Positions 22,291 to 35,256 of a DNA stretch of 64,000 nt are shown one piece after another. This DNA comes from Neoechinorhynchus agilis. Lineage: Eukaryota > Acanthocephala. The stretch is taken from the NCBI GenBank assembly GCA_051530055.1, contig CM121341.1:8308001-8372000 (forward strand). The letters are read 5' to 3'. Position 1 is the stretch's first letter, and every line of letters begins with the position of its first letter. The position numbers and the translations under genes were made by a program. The notes beneath the pieces are model-generated. The model did no database searches. It was not told where the DNA came from and worked only from the letters and a program-made list of their open reading frames with translations.

Positions 22291-22754
22291 ATCCGCATAA
22301 AAAAACAGTGACGTATTAAATGAACAAATTTGTGGATACGAAAGAAACGACAAAAAGATGTGACGTAGGTTCATCAAAAAATATATGGACTAAACAGTCA
22401 TTTTTCTCTCTCGTTATGAAATTCAACGATTGTGTGTGTACTTTAAAAGAAATGTTCTCGTAATTTCATTAAAACTGACCATTGATTGTTCATATTCGCG
22501 ATATATGGAAAAGAGTACGTCTTTTGATGCATTGAAGATGTTCATCAAGAAAGCGATCATTAATAAGAATTTATCGATAAATCGATTTGACTCCATTGCG
22601 CAATTTTCCTTTTTCGACAATGCACCGTGGTTTTTCTCTCAAGAACACGGTGCTATGAACGGCATTGTGATTCACAATGCTGATGACATCTTGCCCTTCA
22701 CAAACACAATTCTCTTTTTTTCTCATGTGGTCGACTAAAAACAATCCTCCTAAA
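22291..22754. other. Intergenic sequence with overlapping short frames
   Basis: A 102-codon plus frame (22,430-22,738) and a 65-codon minus frame (22,423-22,620) overlap. The minus product has a helical look (NRFIDKFLLMIAFLMNIF). Neither matches a family I know. Confidence 0.25.
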
Positions 22755-23230
22755 TCCTCCTGATTTACGTCTGTGTCTTACTGGCCTCTTTTGCGCAATT
22801 CTTGTAAAAACACAAGATCCATTCTGGCGTCCCTTCCCAATTTGGTCAGGATTCCCCTACGAGATTGCGCTCCCAGACTGCTACAATTCAAGGATCCGAT
22901 CGTAGTATGCTTCTATTAGGAATAGCTAAGCCAAAGGCTCACGGCTGTCAGCGCCACCTGAGCAGTCCGTACCCACCACGGTGATAAGCTTCGACTGACG
23001 CTTTCATTGCCTCCGGCGACAGTTTCGCTCATTTCAACGCTCAAGTCGTCGGCGAGAGCTACGATGCCCTCGCTCTTCCCCGTTGCACTGGTGGATTTTG
23101 TTGCTCCCGTTCGCTGCTGCATCATCAATTGGAGCGGCACACCGACCCCGCGTTGACAGGCTACTATCAGTAGCTGTCTGGCCGCCGGAGCTCCTTCTTT
23201 TACGTGACCGACAAGAATCAGTAACGTCAA
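22755..23230 (-). mobile_element. LINE 5' fragment: ORF linker plus endonuclease start
   Basis: On the minus strand, an Ala/Ser/Thr-rich leader (23,230-22,916) is followed by IGSLNCSSLGAQSRRG and RMDLVFLQE, the classic opening of an APE-type endonuclease (the GSLN and LQE boxes). The fragment stops soon after. It belongs to a family different from the two LINE types elsewhere in the window. Confidence 0.55.
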
Positions 23231-23339
23231 GTCGGATCATCGTAAAAGAAAGTTAGGGACCTGAAACGGCGTTGATCACGTGACAAAAAATATTCAATGA
23301 TGTGTGACGACGTAGATCGTTTCGTTGATGACAAACTAA

Positions 23340-24460
23340 TGGTACGTTTTTAAACGTTGACGAGAGAGAGGACATTCACAAGAGAGAGGAAGTAGTCGAG
23401 CGAGAGGACGTTGACGAGAGAGAGGACGTATACGAGAGAGAAGAGCATACGCTACTGGAAATGGTCTGCCATCATCTTGTATCTTCATGAGGACAGCTCC
23501 AAGGCCTTTTTCACTTCCGTCACAGCACAATCGAGTTTCTCTTTTTAGATCGAAAGTCTTAAGAACTTGAGCGTTCATCAACGATTCCCCCACTTCTTGG
23601 AAAACTTCCTCCTGCTTCGTGCCCCACTCCCATTTTTTCCTTGTTTGTTAATCCGTGCAATTCTCGGCATTTGGATTGCAATCCTGGAATGAACATTTGC
23701 AAAAAATTTGTCGTTTCCAAAAATGTCCTGAGCTCTCCTTTTTTGCGTGGTCGAAGAAGTGCTAGAATAGCTTTGATTTTTGTTGCACTTGGTCGTACAT
23801 GAACTCGGTGTAGTTCGTGGCCCAGGAATTCAATTCCCCCCTGTAAGAAGACACATTTTCTCGATTCAACTTTAATCAAACTTCCTGTAATCTGTGCAGT
23901 ACCTAGGATAAATTCGAGAGATGGTCTCTTTGTGTTTTTCCAGTGATCAGTAAGTCGTCCAAGTATGCTGCAACTCCTGGAATTGCCTGCGGCAGATCGT
24001 CCATATATTGTTGAAGGATGGTCGGTGCCAAGCTGATACCGAAAGGCAATCGCTTAAATTGGAAGAACCTTCGCGTTGTGGATATTGTTAAATATGGCCT
24101 TGATTCGGGACTTACAAGCAGTTACATATATGCCTCATTTAAGTTGAGGCTGGAATAAAACTCGCCACCCGCTATTTTACTCATTTCGTTCCATGATGGT
24201 AGCGAATAACTGTAGACTCCGAGATAAGTATTGATAATGACTCTAAAATTGCCGCAAATTCTAATATCCACGTTGGCTTTGGCAATCGCAACGATCGGCG
24301 TAGCCCATTCAATCGGTACGTTTAGAACCTTCTCGAGTACGTCTGCCTCAACTTGCCGTTGTAGCTCGTGATCTAACTTTTGTTTCAACGCCAGGGAAAT
24401 CTTCCTACTATTCCAACACTTGAGAATCGCATTTTTATTAACGATAGGCGGATTTCCACA
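23340..24460 (-). mobile_element. Ty3/Gypsy-type pol fossil
   Basis: Reading on the minus strand, the sequence shows the start of a Gypsy reverse transcriptase (PIEWATPIVAI and FYSSLNLNEAY segments), then the connection region (CVFLQGGIEFLGHELH). An RNase H start follows (TRLCCDGSEKGLGAVL). Gag, protease and integrase are absent, and no LTRs are seen. The copy is an old, broken fragment with several breaks. Confidence 0.75.
23352..23450. repeat. Degenerate minisatellite of GACGAGAGAGAG units
   Basis: GTTGACGAGAGAGAGGAC, TCGAGCGAGAGGACGTT and similar units of ~20-24 bp repeat about four times at the left edge of the Gypsy fossil. It reads as a local expansion of simple sequence. Confidence 0.7.
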
Positions 24461-24559
24461 TTGTTAACCGGAGCCATCGATTTTGCAAAAATCGCTTAAT
24501 TTTCCCTGTATATTTCTCATATATTCAGATCCATTTTCCAAAAAAATTATATTATCCTA

Positions 24560-25100
24560 CTCATAAGCGATGTCTAACCAATGGAAACCTGTAAAAGCGA
24601 ACAATTGAGGGAAAATTCTATTTTTGAAAACAAACCGCAATTAGCAATGAATGAGTTCGCGGCCGCAAACAACTGGCTTGGTGATTATCTTAATGTTTTA
24701 CCAATGCCGTCGATTGGTTTTAAATGGATGATCACTCCTCTGGTCTCGCTTCGGCGTTGCTTGCTCAATCTCATTGGCATGCAAATGAGATGCCAAAACG
24801 TAGACACCAAAGTAATCCACGGACTTGATTGTCCCAAAACAATACCCAGCTCAACCGGCACAACTTGGCTAATACTCTAATACGTGGAACTTTTGCAACG
24901 GTATTGCTTCCCTCCTCGAGGGGATCAATTTTAGTAGAAATGACGGAAAAGACCCTTGGGACTTCACCTGCTCGAAAACGATGACAACGAGCAAATCGTG
25001 CTTCGCAGTTTCAGGAGCTGGTTAAATATCATAAACAAAAAAGGAGGAATACAAATGTCTCGACGCTTCGCTCTACTTTTTCTAACCTCTTTCGCTATTG
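24560..25100. repeat. Duplicated module, copy A
   Basis: Contains GTTCGCGGCCGCAAACAACTGG-like sequence and a 99-codon plus frame (24,581-24,880) of unknown nature. Copies B (30,640-31,165) and C (37,220-37,405, truncated) follow. The reverse strand of copy B has a 72-codon frame (30,889-30,671, DYFGVYVLASHLHANEIEQA). That frame looks more protein-like than the plus frame but is unrecognised. Confidence 0.4.
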
Positions 25101-27595
25101 ATATGACCGATTGAACTTTTTGAAACTTGAAAAGTATATTGGAACCTTCAGAACTTTATCGCAAAACTATACGTTTCACTGAAGTTGCTCATATGAAATT
25201 TGTAAAATATTCTTGGTGGTTCTTTTTCCGATTCATAAATCGTTATAGAAAAGCCTTTTAAATCTTGGGGTTAACACCCCAAAGGCAAATTTTTAAATCA
25301 AAATAATCGCACTTCCGACTAAACGAAAAAATCCCAAATAGACGACAGCTGAAAACACAATTAAAATTTTAGTATTTCCTTTTTCAGTGTATAGTTAGCA
25401 GATCTTTCAATTTTAACGTTTGCGATGAAACGCAAACATCGTTCAAAATGTCCAGAGCAGTTCAAAAGAAGTTTCAATTTGCTACATTTGAGCATTAAAT
25501 TAAAACCCTGAATACAACGAAGCGGCTCGAAATTGAGACAATTCCATTATCTTTTACGCACTCATAGAGTTTTATGCCTCAATATGTCTTAGGGGCCCCT
25601 TTTTGAATTGAGACTGAATCTGCTGACCATTAGTCTTCTTTGTAACCTGAAAAGCTATTAATAGGAAGAATAAAAATTTTGCGAAGTGTTTTTTCTGGCT
25701 GAATAACGAGTAATATTGTATAAGTCAGAAAATCTAGATTAGGTGATATGAAAATGTATAATCGATAAACAAAAGCGGGTTCTGACCTAAAAAATTCTAC
25801 TTATTTAGGAAAAATCCCCAAGTTTATCTTGCTAGTTATCCATGAGTTCCACTTTATAAATTCCAACTTAAACCTTCGGCCCGTCCCAAGTTCGGATTGG
25901 AATAAAACAATAGAAGTAAAAACCTCAACGATGGATCCGGCGGAATCGGACAGACTTCTCAAGTACGGCCGAGTAAGTGGATGAATGCAATGCCAAGAAA
26001 GCTGGAGTTAAGATCGACCCGACATATAATTTTTTGAAATCTGTTGAAGGTTCCGGTGGATCCAGTGTCACATCCAACTTCGGTGTCACACGGAGCAATC
26101 CAGAATTGAAGATTTCTCAGGAATGGTGTCCACAACCTCTATTTTCCTAGAACAAAGGTTTCATCTTTTTAAAATCGGAAGCAGGAATGGAAAACTATCT
26201 TCGGTCACGAAGAGTTCCAACAACAAGATTATTCAATGCATTACGATAAGGGAGCAGTTTAACAACAATTATCGAATTTCAAGAAAATTGTAATGATTAT
26301 ATAGACAGTGCAACCGTCGGAATGAATATCCTCAACAATAAAAATAAAGAGTCAACGAGATGTCAGCTAAGTAAGAAGATATTCAAGTGTCGATGCTTCA
26401 TTCGTTATATTGGTCTAATCGATAATAAACTTGGATAGAAATGGGGATTTTCGATGGATATCGATACACGGAGCAATCGACATATTTGTGCCACAAATTA
26501 TGATTATTAACATTAAAAGAGTTTACAAGAACAAGGAATTCACAAATGATTATTTTTAACCTTTGTTAATGATCCTAGAAGAAAAATCCTACGAAATCGC
26601 TTCTGAATTAATTAATGTTCTTACGAACAAGTCGAGAATGTCGATACTCGTTCAAAGATGCATTAAAGTTAAAAACATGATTTGAAAGTCATAGCATTAC
26701 TTTTTAACGCTTCCCGGACCATCGAAACACCAAAAAAGTTGCATACAGTGTCCATAATTCATATTTAAAACGCACATTAGGAGTTTCTAAACAATTTCTT
26801 AAATATGTGTGATTTCATGATGAAATCGTACGTGAATTATCGCTCAAACTCCACAAAGATAATATTTGAACTCGTCTTACGGTGAAGTGGAATTTGTGCT
26901 TGGAGGAAATATCTACCAGGTTTTAGAATTCATCAACCGAACCCATTTCCTTTGTTAAACCAGTGTTTGGAATTGATGGTTGAGTGAAACTTATTTCTTC
27001 CAATTTTAAATTAAACTTTCAGCATATAAGAAAGCCCGGTAAATCGGTTGCTGCTTAATACGGCCCGTAGATATTCAAGTGTAAAAGTAAATTTCAAAGG
27101 CCTGTGAAATATAATTAAATGGTTCTTCGCAGCATTGGTAGTAATTTTAAGTGTACTCTTTTCATTTTTATGACCTCGTTTAACTCAAAGCTCTTTGTAC
27201 ATAAGAATTTTAGACTTTTCTTTGTTTAGTTAAAAGAAACATTAGGTCGAGTTTTACGACCAGTCAATTTCTTCAACAATTTTAATAATATAATCTGTTT
27301 CTATTAGGGATTCTTTAACCTAAAGTAACTTCCTTCAATCCATTTGTTTTGTTTCTTATCGTGAAATTATCTAAATATTTCATATACCGAAAAACCCAAT
27401 ATTTCAATTCTAAACAGAACAATTAAGCCATGAATATTAAATTTAGCATTCATTCCTGAATTTTTAGGCTGATTTCCTCTTCCAGAATCTTGGGCATCAA
27501 TGCAAATTAGTTTCTGTGATCATGCCGCCAATAGAAAAATCAAGCGCACCCTCTTTTTTGAAATCTGATTGGTTAAAACTATACGCAGCGAGCTA
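25101..27595. other. Non-coding part of duplication unit 1
   Basis: About 2.5 kb, AT-rich, with no sustained reading frame, repeated at 31,607-34,090. Around 25,920-26,230 the plus strand has coding-like traces (for example SVTSN..GVTRSNPELKISQ) broken by stops, perhaps an old gene remnant. The block at 25,379-25,480 also recurs upstream of RRP5 at 41,039 and 41,541. Confidence 0.45.
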
Positions 27596-27599
27596 TCAC

Positions 27600-27776
27600 C
27601 GTCTGTACGAGTGCATCTAATTCACTTTTGACAGTGCAAGTTATTTCAATCTCTACTGCTTTTCAACTTGTGAATTAACTTATCCCAACTGCTGTCTAAC
27701 CTACGAACTAACTTTAACTAGTGCTGAAACTACGAACCTTCTTCTCAATGAACGAACTCACACTTATTTCTAGTAG
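27600..27776 (+). promoter_or_regulatory. Likely non-coding first exon of CCCH/PARP-like gene, copy 1
   Basis: A strong donor CTAGTAG|GTAAGG at 27,777 pairs with a branch/acceptor-like TTTATTTTAG ending at 28,661, just 13 bases before the ATG at 28,675. This defines an 885 nt 5' UTR intron, longer than the other introns in the window. The same donor (34,272) and acceptor (35,243) exist in copy 2. The exact transcription start cannot be seen. Confidence 0.5.
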
Positions 27777-28674
27777 GTAAGGTATTTTTCTAAGATTTAG
27801 GTAATCCACAAATAAAGTCCACGAGGCCCACTCTCGCGTATTATAGCTTAATATGTTCATGACTCATAGATATGCCTAAAACGATTTAACGACTTTCTAA
27901 AAGGTCCTTATTCGCTTGTTTAAAGCTTATTTATATGTATATTGGAGCTACTCGAAAATAGATGAACTCGGTCAAAAGTCTAAGCGATGCAAGTGGAAGA
28001 CCTCTTGGTGCTTCCCGATTTTAGACACAAACACTAGCTTAGATAATTGAGTATGACACTGAAATTTATATTATTTCTTTAAATGACGAGAATTTCATTT
28101 TTAAAAATCCCACCCCTTAAGAATAGCTCAATCGTGGAAGAGTGCAAGTAGCTTGTCCATTAATGCATTCGGATGTTTGTTCTTGATTACTTCCATGAAA
28201 ATTTTAATTAAATAAGTCGCTGAGGATTTTTAAACATTCATTGTTTCGTAAAGTGATCTTTCGCTTCAGGATGAAGCCATCGAATTAATTTATTCCGAAG
28301 TGAAATTTATTTTTTTCGACATATTAAAGGACCTTGTTAGCTATAATCTTAAATTTTTGCGCGATTTAAAAATCGAACATAGCTTCAGAAGCTAATTTAA
28401 CGGTTCCTTTTTATATCGTGCAAGAAATCTAATTCTTCCTTTATAGCTCACTGTTTCCCATACTCATCGCCATTCATTTAAACTCACTGAGCTGGAGTTT
28501 CGGTTCCTCATTTTAGTAATTTTCGAGGCACTTTTATGGGTCAAAACCATTAAATATTTATAATGGCCATCTTTAATTTCCTTTTTAAAAATTCAGAACG
28601 TATCTATTGCCCTATCGATCGTTCTATTGATCTTCAATTATCCTAATGTACTTTATTTTAGATTTCAACTTACA

Positions 28675-30039
28675 ATGGAGAGTCCTGACGCCTTTATTGA
28701 TGCCTTTATTGACAAATTGGTGGAAACTAAGCAAACTGCGATTAGTGTCGCGGATCTCACTCCTCCGGACTTTGATCCTTCAACAATGCTCCTCTACATG
28801 TACAAAATATGTTTAACTCACCGATTTCTAAGTTTATTCTCGGATGAAAACAACACAAAATTCACTCTGGCTTTAAATACAAAGATCACGAGATGTATGT
28901 TTTATCCCTCATGCACTCAGGATTGCAAATATATTCATGGATGCAAATACTTTTTAACAACTCTCAAAGGAGGCTGTACAAAAGGCCGAAGATGTGCATT
29001 TGACCACGATCTCAAGTCAGAACACAATCTCCAGGCAGCCAAGTTCCATGGTGCCGATAAAGTAAAAATCCGAACTCTCAAAAAGATCTTATTTATAACG
29101 GATTTTGAGACTGGTCATATGCTTAGATTGTGTGAGGGTTGTATGATGGATAAGGATTGCCAGAAAGTTCATGCTTGCTTTTATTTTGTGGCAAGCAATA
29201 GTTGCCGATTCGGCGAAAAGTGCCACAATCTACACAGTGTGGTAAATTGGGAGAATAAAGATATTCTCAAGAAACATGGATTTGAATCGGTTTGTGATGA
29301 CGATATGCTTGCTTATATGAAAGCAATCTACGGTGAACCAAGCTTTACTATCACTGAACCAACAACTCAAATTACAATGCTATCATCAGCGAATGCTGAA
29401 AAACTAGCTCAAATGACCCAAAAGTCACTGCCTTCCTCGATTGCTCCTGAAAATCTAAAGTGCACCTTTGCTTTGCGTGTACGAATTCAGGAAATCTTTA
29501 ATTCATGTCGCGCAGTGAACATGGTCAACATTCTGAGCGGGCAGTATCCCGTCATGTCAACGACTATTAGTCATCTATTTAACGCCACAATCTCGACACC
29601 GATTACAAGAGCAACTTCCTTGCGAAGAATCGATTCTCCAGAACTAGCATCAAATTTTGCCGGAGTGGAGCACCTTCAATCGCAGTGCATATCAGAATAC
29701 TGGGGATTCTATGGAATTCGATTTCAAGGAATGATTTTGCGCTTATCAATGTATGGATTTTCGCTATCAGATGAAAAATCAATGTCAAAACAGAAGGACA
29801 TGATTGCGTTCAGAGCTTCAATGGCTCATGAATACACAACCCCCGGTGATAAGGGCCAAAGACGAATGATGGTTGTGCGATGCAAATTGACAGGGCCTCC
29901 AAAAGATTTGGACTCAATGGTACCAATAGTCCAAACAAGTGATTTTTATCCGGAGTTTCTAATCACTTATGGCAAAGAAGAGGACAAAAAGATAAACGAG
30001 GAGGACGAAGAGGACGAAGAGGAGAAGGCCACCGAGTGA
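28675..30039 (+). CDS. ZAP/PARP12-like CCCH-finger protein, copy 1
   Basis: The product has 454 residues. Residues 1-70 are helical and resemble the winged-helix start of ZAP (ZC3HAV1) and PARP12. Four CCCH fingers follow: C74-C80-C84-H88, C90-C101-C107-H111, C156-C162-H166 (with C153) and C168-C177-C183-H187, with the paired spacing of ZAP. HDLKSEHNLQAAKFHG and ILKKHGF match the helical linkers of that family. Residues 255-435 resemble a PARP catalytic domain (RRIDSPEL start, SMYGFSLSDEKS, YPEFLITY end). The catalytic triad looks degenerate: perhaps H333, then L364 where Tyr is expected, and L429. The tail is Asp/Glu-rich. No WWE domain is present. Seven codons (306-313) differ from copy 2 through a compensated pair of indels. 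ZAP binds viral RNA; that role here is inference. AATAAA lies at 30,121. Confidence 0.75.
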   Translation: MESPDAFIDAFIDKLVETKQTAISVADLTPPDFDPSTMLLYMYKICLTHRFLSLFSDENNTKFTLALNTKITRCMFYPSCTQDCKYIHGCKYFLTTLKGGCTKGRRCAFDHDLKSEHNLQAAKFHGADKVKIRTLKKILFITDFETGHMLRLCEGCMMDKDCQKVHACFYFVASNSCRFGEKCHNLHSVVNWENKDILKKHGFESVCDDDMLAYMKAIYGEPSFTITEPTTQITMLSSANAEKLAQMTQKSLPSSIAPENLKCTFALRVRIQEIFNSCRAVNMVNILSGQYPVMSTTISHLFNATISTPITRATSLRRIDSPELASNFAGVEHLQSQCISEYWGFYGIRFQGMILRLSMYGFSLSDEKSMSKQKDMIAFRASMAHEYTTPGDKGQRRMMVVRCKLTGPPKDLDSMVPIVQTSDFYPEFLITYGKEEDKKINEEDEEDEEEKATE

Positions 30040-30126
30040 ATTCGGTGGATGCGCTGTATTCGTGTGCTTGGTTCAGATGAAAAGTTGTGTTTTTGTAAAT
30101 GCTTAGCATTGGGTTTAAAAAATAAA

Positions 30127-30587
30127 TGTGGCGCCTAATTGTATTTTTATGAACGGCACAGTAAATTAAAACACATCAAAAACATTGAATACTTCCAAAA
30201 AGAAAGAAGCAGTAATTTTTGCATGGAACACGCCCACTCGCATTGATTAGATTTTGGGAAATCACAGAATTGCAAACTTATTTAAGTTCATACGGAGCAC
30301 AGCGAAATACTAATGACTTTAATAGCAATTTTAGTAATTTCGCCATGTACATTTTATAGAATAGAATTATTAAAATGCAAGGTTTCAAGTTCTCAACAAA
30401 ACAAATACCAAATTAATCTTTAGCACCGAAATTAGAATAGCAATAAAATAGGGGTTTTTCTTGGATTTATTAGAACTAAGGATTTTTATAAGACGATATT
30501 CTTAAATAATAAAGAAGTTTCATAAGGGATGCACTGGACTAATTGCGATACGATCTTCAGAATATTAAACTTTTGTCGTCGTATATT
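30127..30587. other. Downstream flank of CCCH/PARP-like copy 1
   Basis: AT-rich sequence after the polyadenylation signal, repeated after copy 2 at 36,709-37,169 with only a few differences. I see no gene in it. Confidence 0.5.
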
Positions 30588-31164
30588 TCTAATATATTCA
30601 GATCGATTTCCAAACAAAATTTTATTATCCCATTCATAAGCGATGTCCAACAAATGGAAACCTGTAAAAGCTAACAATTAATGGAAAATTGCATTTTTAA
30701 AAAAGCACCACAATTAGTAAAGAAAGAGTTCGCGGCCGCAAACAACTGGTTTGGTGATTTTCTTAACGCTTTACCAATGCCCTCGATTGGTTTTAGATGG
30801 ATGATCCTCTGGTCTCGCTTCGGCGTTGCTTGCTCAATCTCATTGGCATGCAAATGAGATGCCAAAACGTAGACACCAAAGTAATCCACGGACTTGATTG
30901 TCCCAAAACAATACCCAGCTCAACCGCCACAACTTGGCTAATACTCTAATACGTGGAACTTTTGCAACGGTATTACTTCCCTCCTCGAGGGGATCAATTT
31001 TAGTAGAAATGACGGAAAAGACCCTTGGGACTTTACCTGCTGGAAAACGATGACAACGAGCAAATCGTGCTTCGCAGTTTCATGAGCTGGTTAAATATCA
31101 TAAACAAAAAAGGAGGAATACAAATGTCTCGACGCGTCGCTCTACTTTTTCTAACCTCTTTCGC

Positions 31165-31606
31165 TATTGAGATAATTAGTATCGTCCGGCATTTTTAACA
31201 AAGGTTGGAAATTGGTTCGTCTCAACATCAAAAGCATTTTTTATCAGATAATCAGCGATTCAGAAAATGGATTTTCGAGGCAATGGGGGATAAATATGCT
31301 CTTCCGCTCGGAACTTTTAAAACAATTTCATACCTTATAAAACGTATCAAATTTTGATCCTTCGAAGTCACGTTTTTTGAAGACGAAAATTGATAATGAT
31401 TTTAAAAGACTAAATTAAAAACGTACTGAAATAAATCAAATTAAAAACTTTACAGAACGTTTCTGTTATTCATAAGTAAATCAAGAAGGAATAAAAATAG
31501 TTTGTTTTAGTCTAGGAAAAAGGAGAAACCCTCTCATAGTGCGCTGTGTGCTTGATTTAAAAAATTAAAAAACCAAAAGATTGTTGATTCGAAACTGAGT
31601 TTGTCA
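31165..31606. other. Stretch present only in duplication unit 2
   Basis: About 440 bp lying between TTCGCTATTGA and ATGACCGATTGAAC, which are adjacent in unit 1. It is AT-rich, has no terminal inverted repeats that I can see, and holds no open frame of note. It could be an insertion in unit 2 or a deletion from unit 1. Confidence 0.6.
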
Positions 31607-34090
31607 TGACCGATTGAACTTTTTGAAACTTGAAAAGTATATTGGAACCTTCAGAACTTTATCGCAAAACTATACGTTTCAATGAAGTTGCTCATATGAA
31701 ATTTGTAAAATATTCTTGGTGGTTCTTTTTCCGATTCATAAATCGTTATAGAAAAGCCTTTTAAATCTTGGGGTTAACACCCCAAAGGCAAATTTTTAAA
31801 TCAAAATAATCGCACTTCCGACTAAACGAAAAAATCCTAAATAGACGACAGCTGAAAAAACAATTAAAATTTTAATACTTCCTTTTTCAGTGTATAGTTA
31901 GTAGATCTTTCAATTTTAACGTTTGGCGATGAAACGCAAACATCGTTCAAAATGTCCAGAGCAGTTCAAAAGAAGTTTCAATTTGCTACATTTGAGCATT
32001 AAATTAAAACCCTGAATACAACGAAGCGGCTCGAAATTGAGACAATTCCATTATCTTTTACGCACTCATAGAGTTTTATGCCTCAATATGTCTTGGGGCC
32101 CCTTTTTGAATTGAGACTGAATCTGCTGAGCATTAGTCTTCTTTGTAACCTGAAAAGCTATTAATAGGAAGAATAAAAATTTTGCGAAGTGTTTTTTCTG
32201 GCTGAATAACGAGTAATATTGTATAAGTCAGAAAATCTAGATTAGGTGATATGAAAATGTATAATCTATAAACAAAAGCGGGTTCTGACCTAAAAAATTC
32301 TACTTATTTAGGAAAAAATCCCCAAGTTTATCTTGCTAGTTATCCATGAGTTCCACTTTATAAATTCCAACTTAAACCTTCGGCCCGTCCCAAGTTCGGA
32401 TTGGAATAAAACAATAGAAGTAAACCTCAACGATGGATCCGGCGGAATCGACAGACTTCTCAAGTACGGCCGAGTAAGTGGATGAATGCAATGCCATGAA
32501 AGCTGGATTTAAGATCGACCCAACAGATAATTTTTTGAAATTGAAGGTTCCAGGATCCAGTGTCACATCCAACATCGGTGTCACACGGAGCAATCCAGAA
32601 TTGAAGATTTCTCAGGAATGGTGTCCACAACCTCTATTTTCCTAGAACAAAGGTTTCATCTTTTTAAAATCGGAAGCAGGAATGGAAAACTATCTTCGGT
32701 CACGAAGAGTTCCAACAACAAGATTATTCAATGCATTACGATAAGGGAGCACTTTAACAACAATTATCGAATTTCAAGAAAATTGTAATGATTATATAGA
32801 CAGTGCAACCGTCGGAATGAATATCCTCAACAATAAAAATAAAGAGTCAACGAGATGTCAGCTAAGTAAGAAGATATTCAAGTGTCGATGCTTCATTCGT
32901 TATATTGGTCTAATCGATAATAAACTTGGATAGAAATGGGGATTTTCGATGGATATCGATACACGGAGCAATCGACATATTGGTGCCACAAATTATGATT
33001 ATTAACATTAAAAGGGTTTACAAGAACAAGGAATTCACAAATGATTATTTTTAACCTTTGTTAATGATCCTAGAAGAAAAATCCTACGAAATCGCTTCTG
33101 AATTAATGAATGTTCTTACGAACAAGTCGAGAATGTCGATACTCGTTCAAAGATGCATTAAAGTTAAAAACATGATTTGAAAGTCATAGCATTACTTTTT
33201 AACGCTTCCCGGACCATCGAAACACCAAAAAAGTTGCATACAGTGTCCATAATTCATATTTAAAACGCACATTAGGAGTTTCTAAACAATTTCTTAAATA
33301 TGTGTGATTTCATGATGAAATCGTACGTGAATTATCGCTCAAACTCCACAAAGATAATATTTGAACTCGTCTTACGGTGAAGTGGAATTTGTGCTTGGAG
33401 GAAATATCTACCAGGTTTTAGAATTCATCAACCGAACCCATTTCCTTTGTTAAACCAGTGTTTGGAATTGATGGTTGAGTGAAACTTATTTCTTCCAATT
33501 TTAAATTAAACTTTCAGCATATAAGAAAGCCCGGTAAATCGGTTGCTGCTTAATACAGCCTGTAGATATTCAAGTGTAAAAGTAAATTTCAAAGGCCTGT
33601 GAAATATAATTAAAAGGTTCTTCGCAGCATTGGTAGTAATTTTAAGTGTACTCTTTTCATTTTTATGACCTCGTTTAACTCAAAGCTCTTTGTACATAAG
33701 AATTTTAGACTTTTCTTTGTTTAGTTAAAAGAAACATTAGGTCGAGTTTTACGACCAGTCAATTTCTTCAACAATTTTAATAATATAATCTGTTTCTATT
33801 AGGGATTCTTTTACCTAAAGTAACTTCCTTCAATCCATTTGTTTTGTTTCTTATCGTGAAAATTATCTAAATATTTCATATACCGAAAAACCCAATATTT
33901 CAATTCTAAACAGAACAATTAAGCCATGAATATTAAATTTAGCATTCATTCCTGAATTTTTAGGCTGAGATCCTCTTCCAGAATCTTGGTATCACGTGCA
34001 AATTAGTTTCTGTGATCATGCCGCCAATAGAAAATCAAGCGCACCCTCTTTTTTGAAATCTGATTGGTTAAAACTATACGCAGCGAGCTA
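31607..34090. other. Non-coding part of duplication unit 2
   Basis: Near-identical repeat of 25,101-27,595. The coding-like trace at 32,410-32,640 again contains stops. No gene is supported. Confidence 0.5.
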
Positions 34091-34703
34091 TCACCGTCTG
34101 TACGAGTGCATCTAATTCACTTTTGACAGTGCAAGTTATTTCAATCTCTACTGCTTTTCAACTTGTGAATTAACTTATCCCAACTGCTGTCTAACCTACG
34201 AACTAACTTTAACTAGTGCTGAAACTACGAACCTTCTTCTCAATGAACGAACTCACACTTATTTCTAGTAGGTAAGATATTTTTCTAAGATTTAGGTAAT
34301 CCACAAATAAAGTCCACGATGCCCACTCTCGCGTATTATAGCTTAATATGTTCATGACTCATAGATATGCCTAAAACGATTTAACGACTTTCTAAAAGGT
34401 CCTTATTCGCTTGTTTAAAGGTTATTTATATGTATATTGGAGCTACTCGAAAATAGATGAACTCGGTCAAAAGTCTAAGCGATGCAAGTGGAAGACCTCT
34501 TGGTGCTTCCAGATTTTAGACACAAACACTAGCTTAGATAATTGAGTATGACACTGAAATTTATATTATTTCTTTAAATGACGAGAATTTCATTTTTAAA
34601 AATCCCACCCCTTAAGAATAGCTCAATCGTGGAAGAGTGCAAGTAGCTTGTCCATTAATGCATTCGGATGTTTGTTCTTGATTACTTCCATGAAAATTTA
34701 ATT

Positions 34704-34792
34704 AGGAAGTGTGATATTTCCACTCATAAAACTAGCGAACTAATTAACTTTCGCTTTTATGTAAATATTGATATTTCTCCTACGTAATGCAG
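34704..34792. other. Short insertion inside the 5' UTR intron of copy 2
   Basis: About 90 bp absent from copy 1, where the flanking GAAAATTTTAATTA and ATAAGTCGCTGAGG are adjacent. It contains TAATTAACTTTCGC, and TTAATTA flanks it on the left, so a small element or slippage is possible. Confidence 0.55.
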
Positions 34793-35256
34793 ATAAGTCG
34801 CTGAGGATTTTTAAACATCCATTGTTTCTTAAAGTGATCTATCGCTTCAGGATAAAGCCATCGAATTAATTTATTCCGACGTAAAATTAAATTTTTTTCT
34901 ACATATTAGAGCACCTTGTTAGCTATAATCTTAAATTTTTGCGCGATTTAAAAATCGAATATAGCTTTAGAAGTTAATTTAACGGTTCCTTTTTATATCG
35001 TGCAAGAAATCTAATTCTTCCTTTATAGCTCACTGTTTCCCATACTTATCGCCATTCATTTAAACTCACTGAGCTGGAGTTTCGGTTCCTCATTTTAGTA
35101 ATTTTCGAGGCACTTTTATGGGTCAAAACCATTAAATATTTATAATGGCCATCTTTAATTTCCTTTTTTAAAATTCAGAACGTATCTATTGCCCTATCGA
35201 TCGTTCTATTGATCTTCAATTATCCTAATGTACTTTATTTTAGATTTCAACTTACA

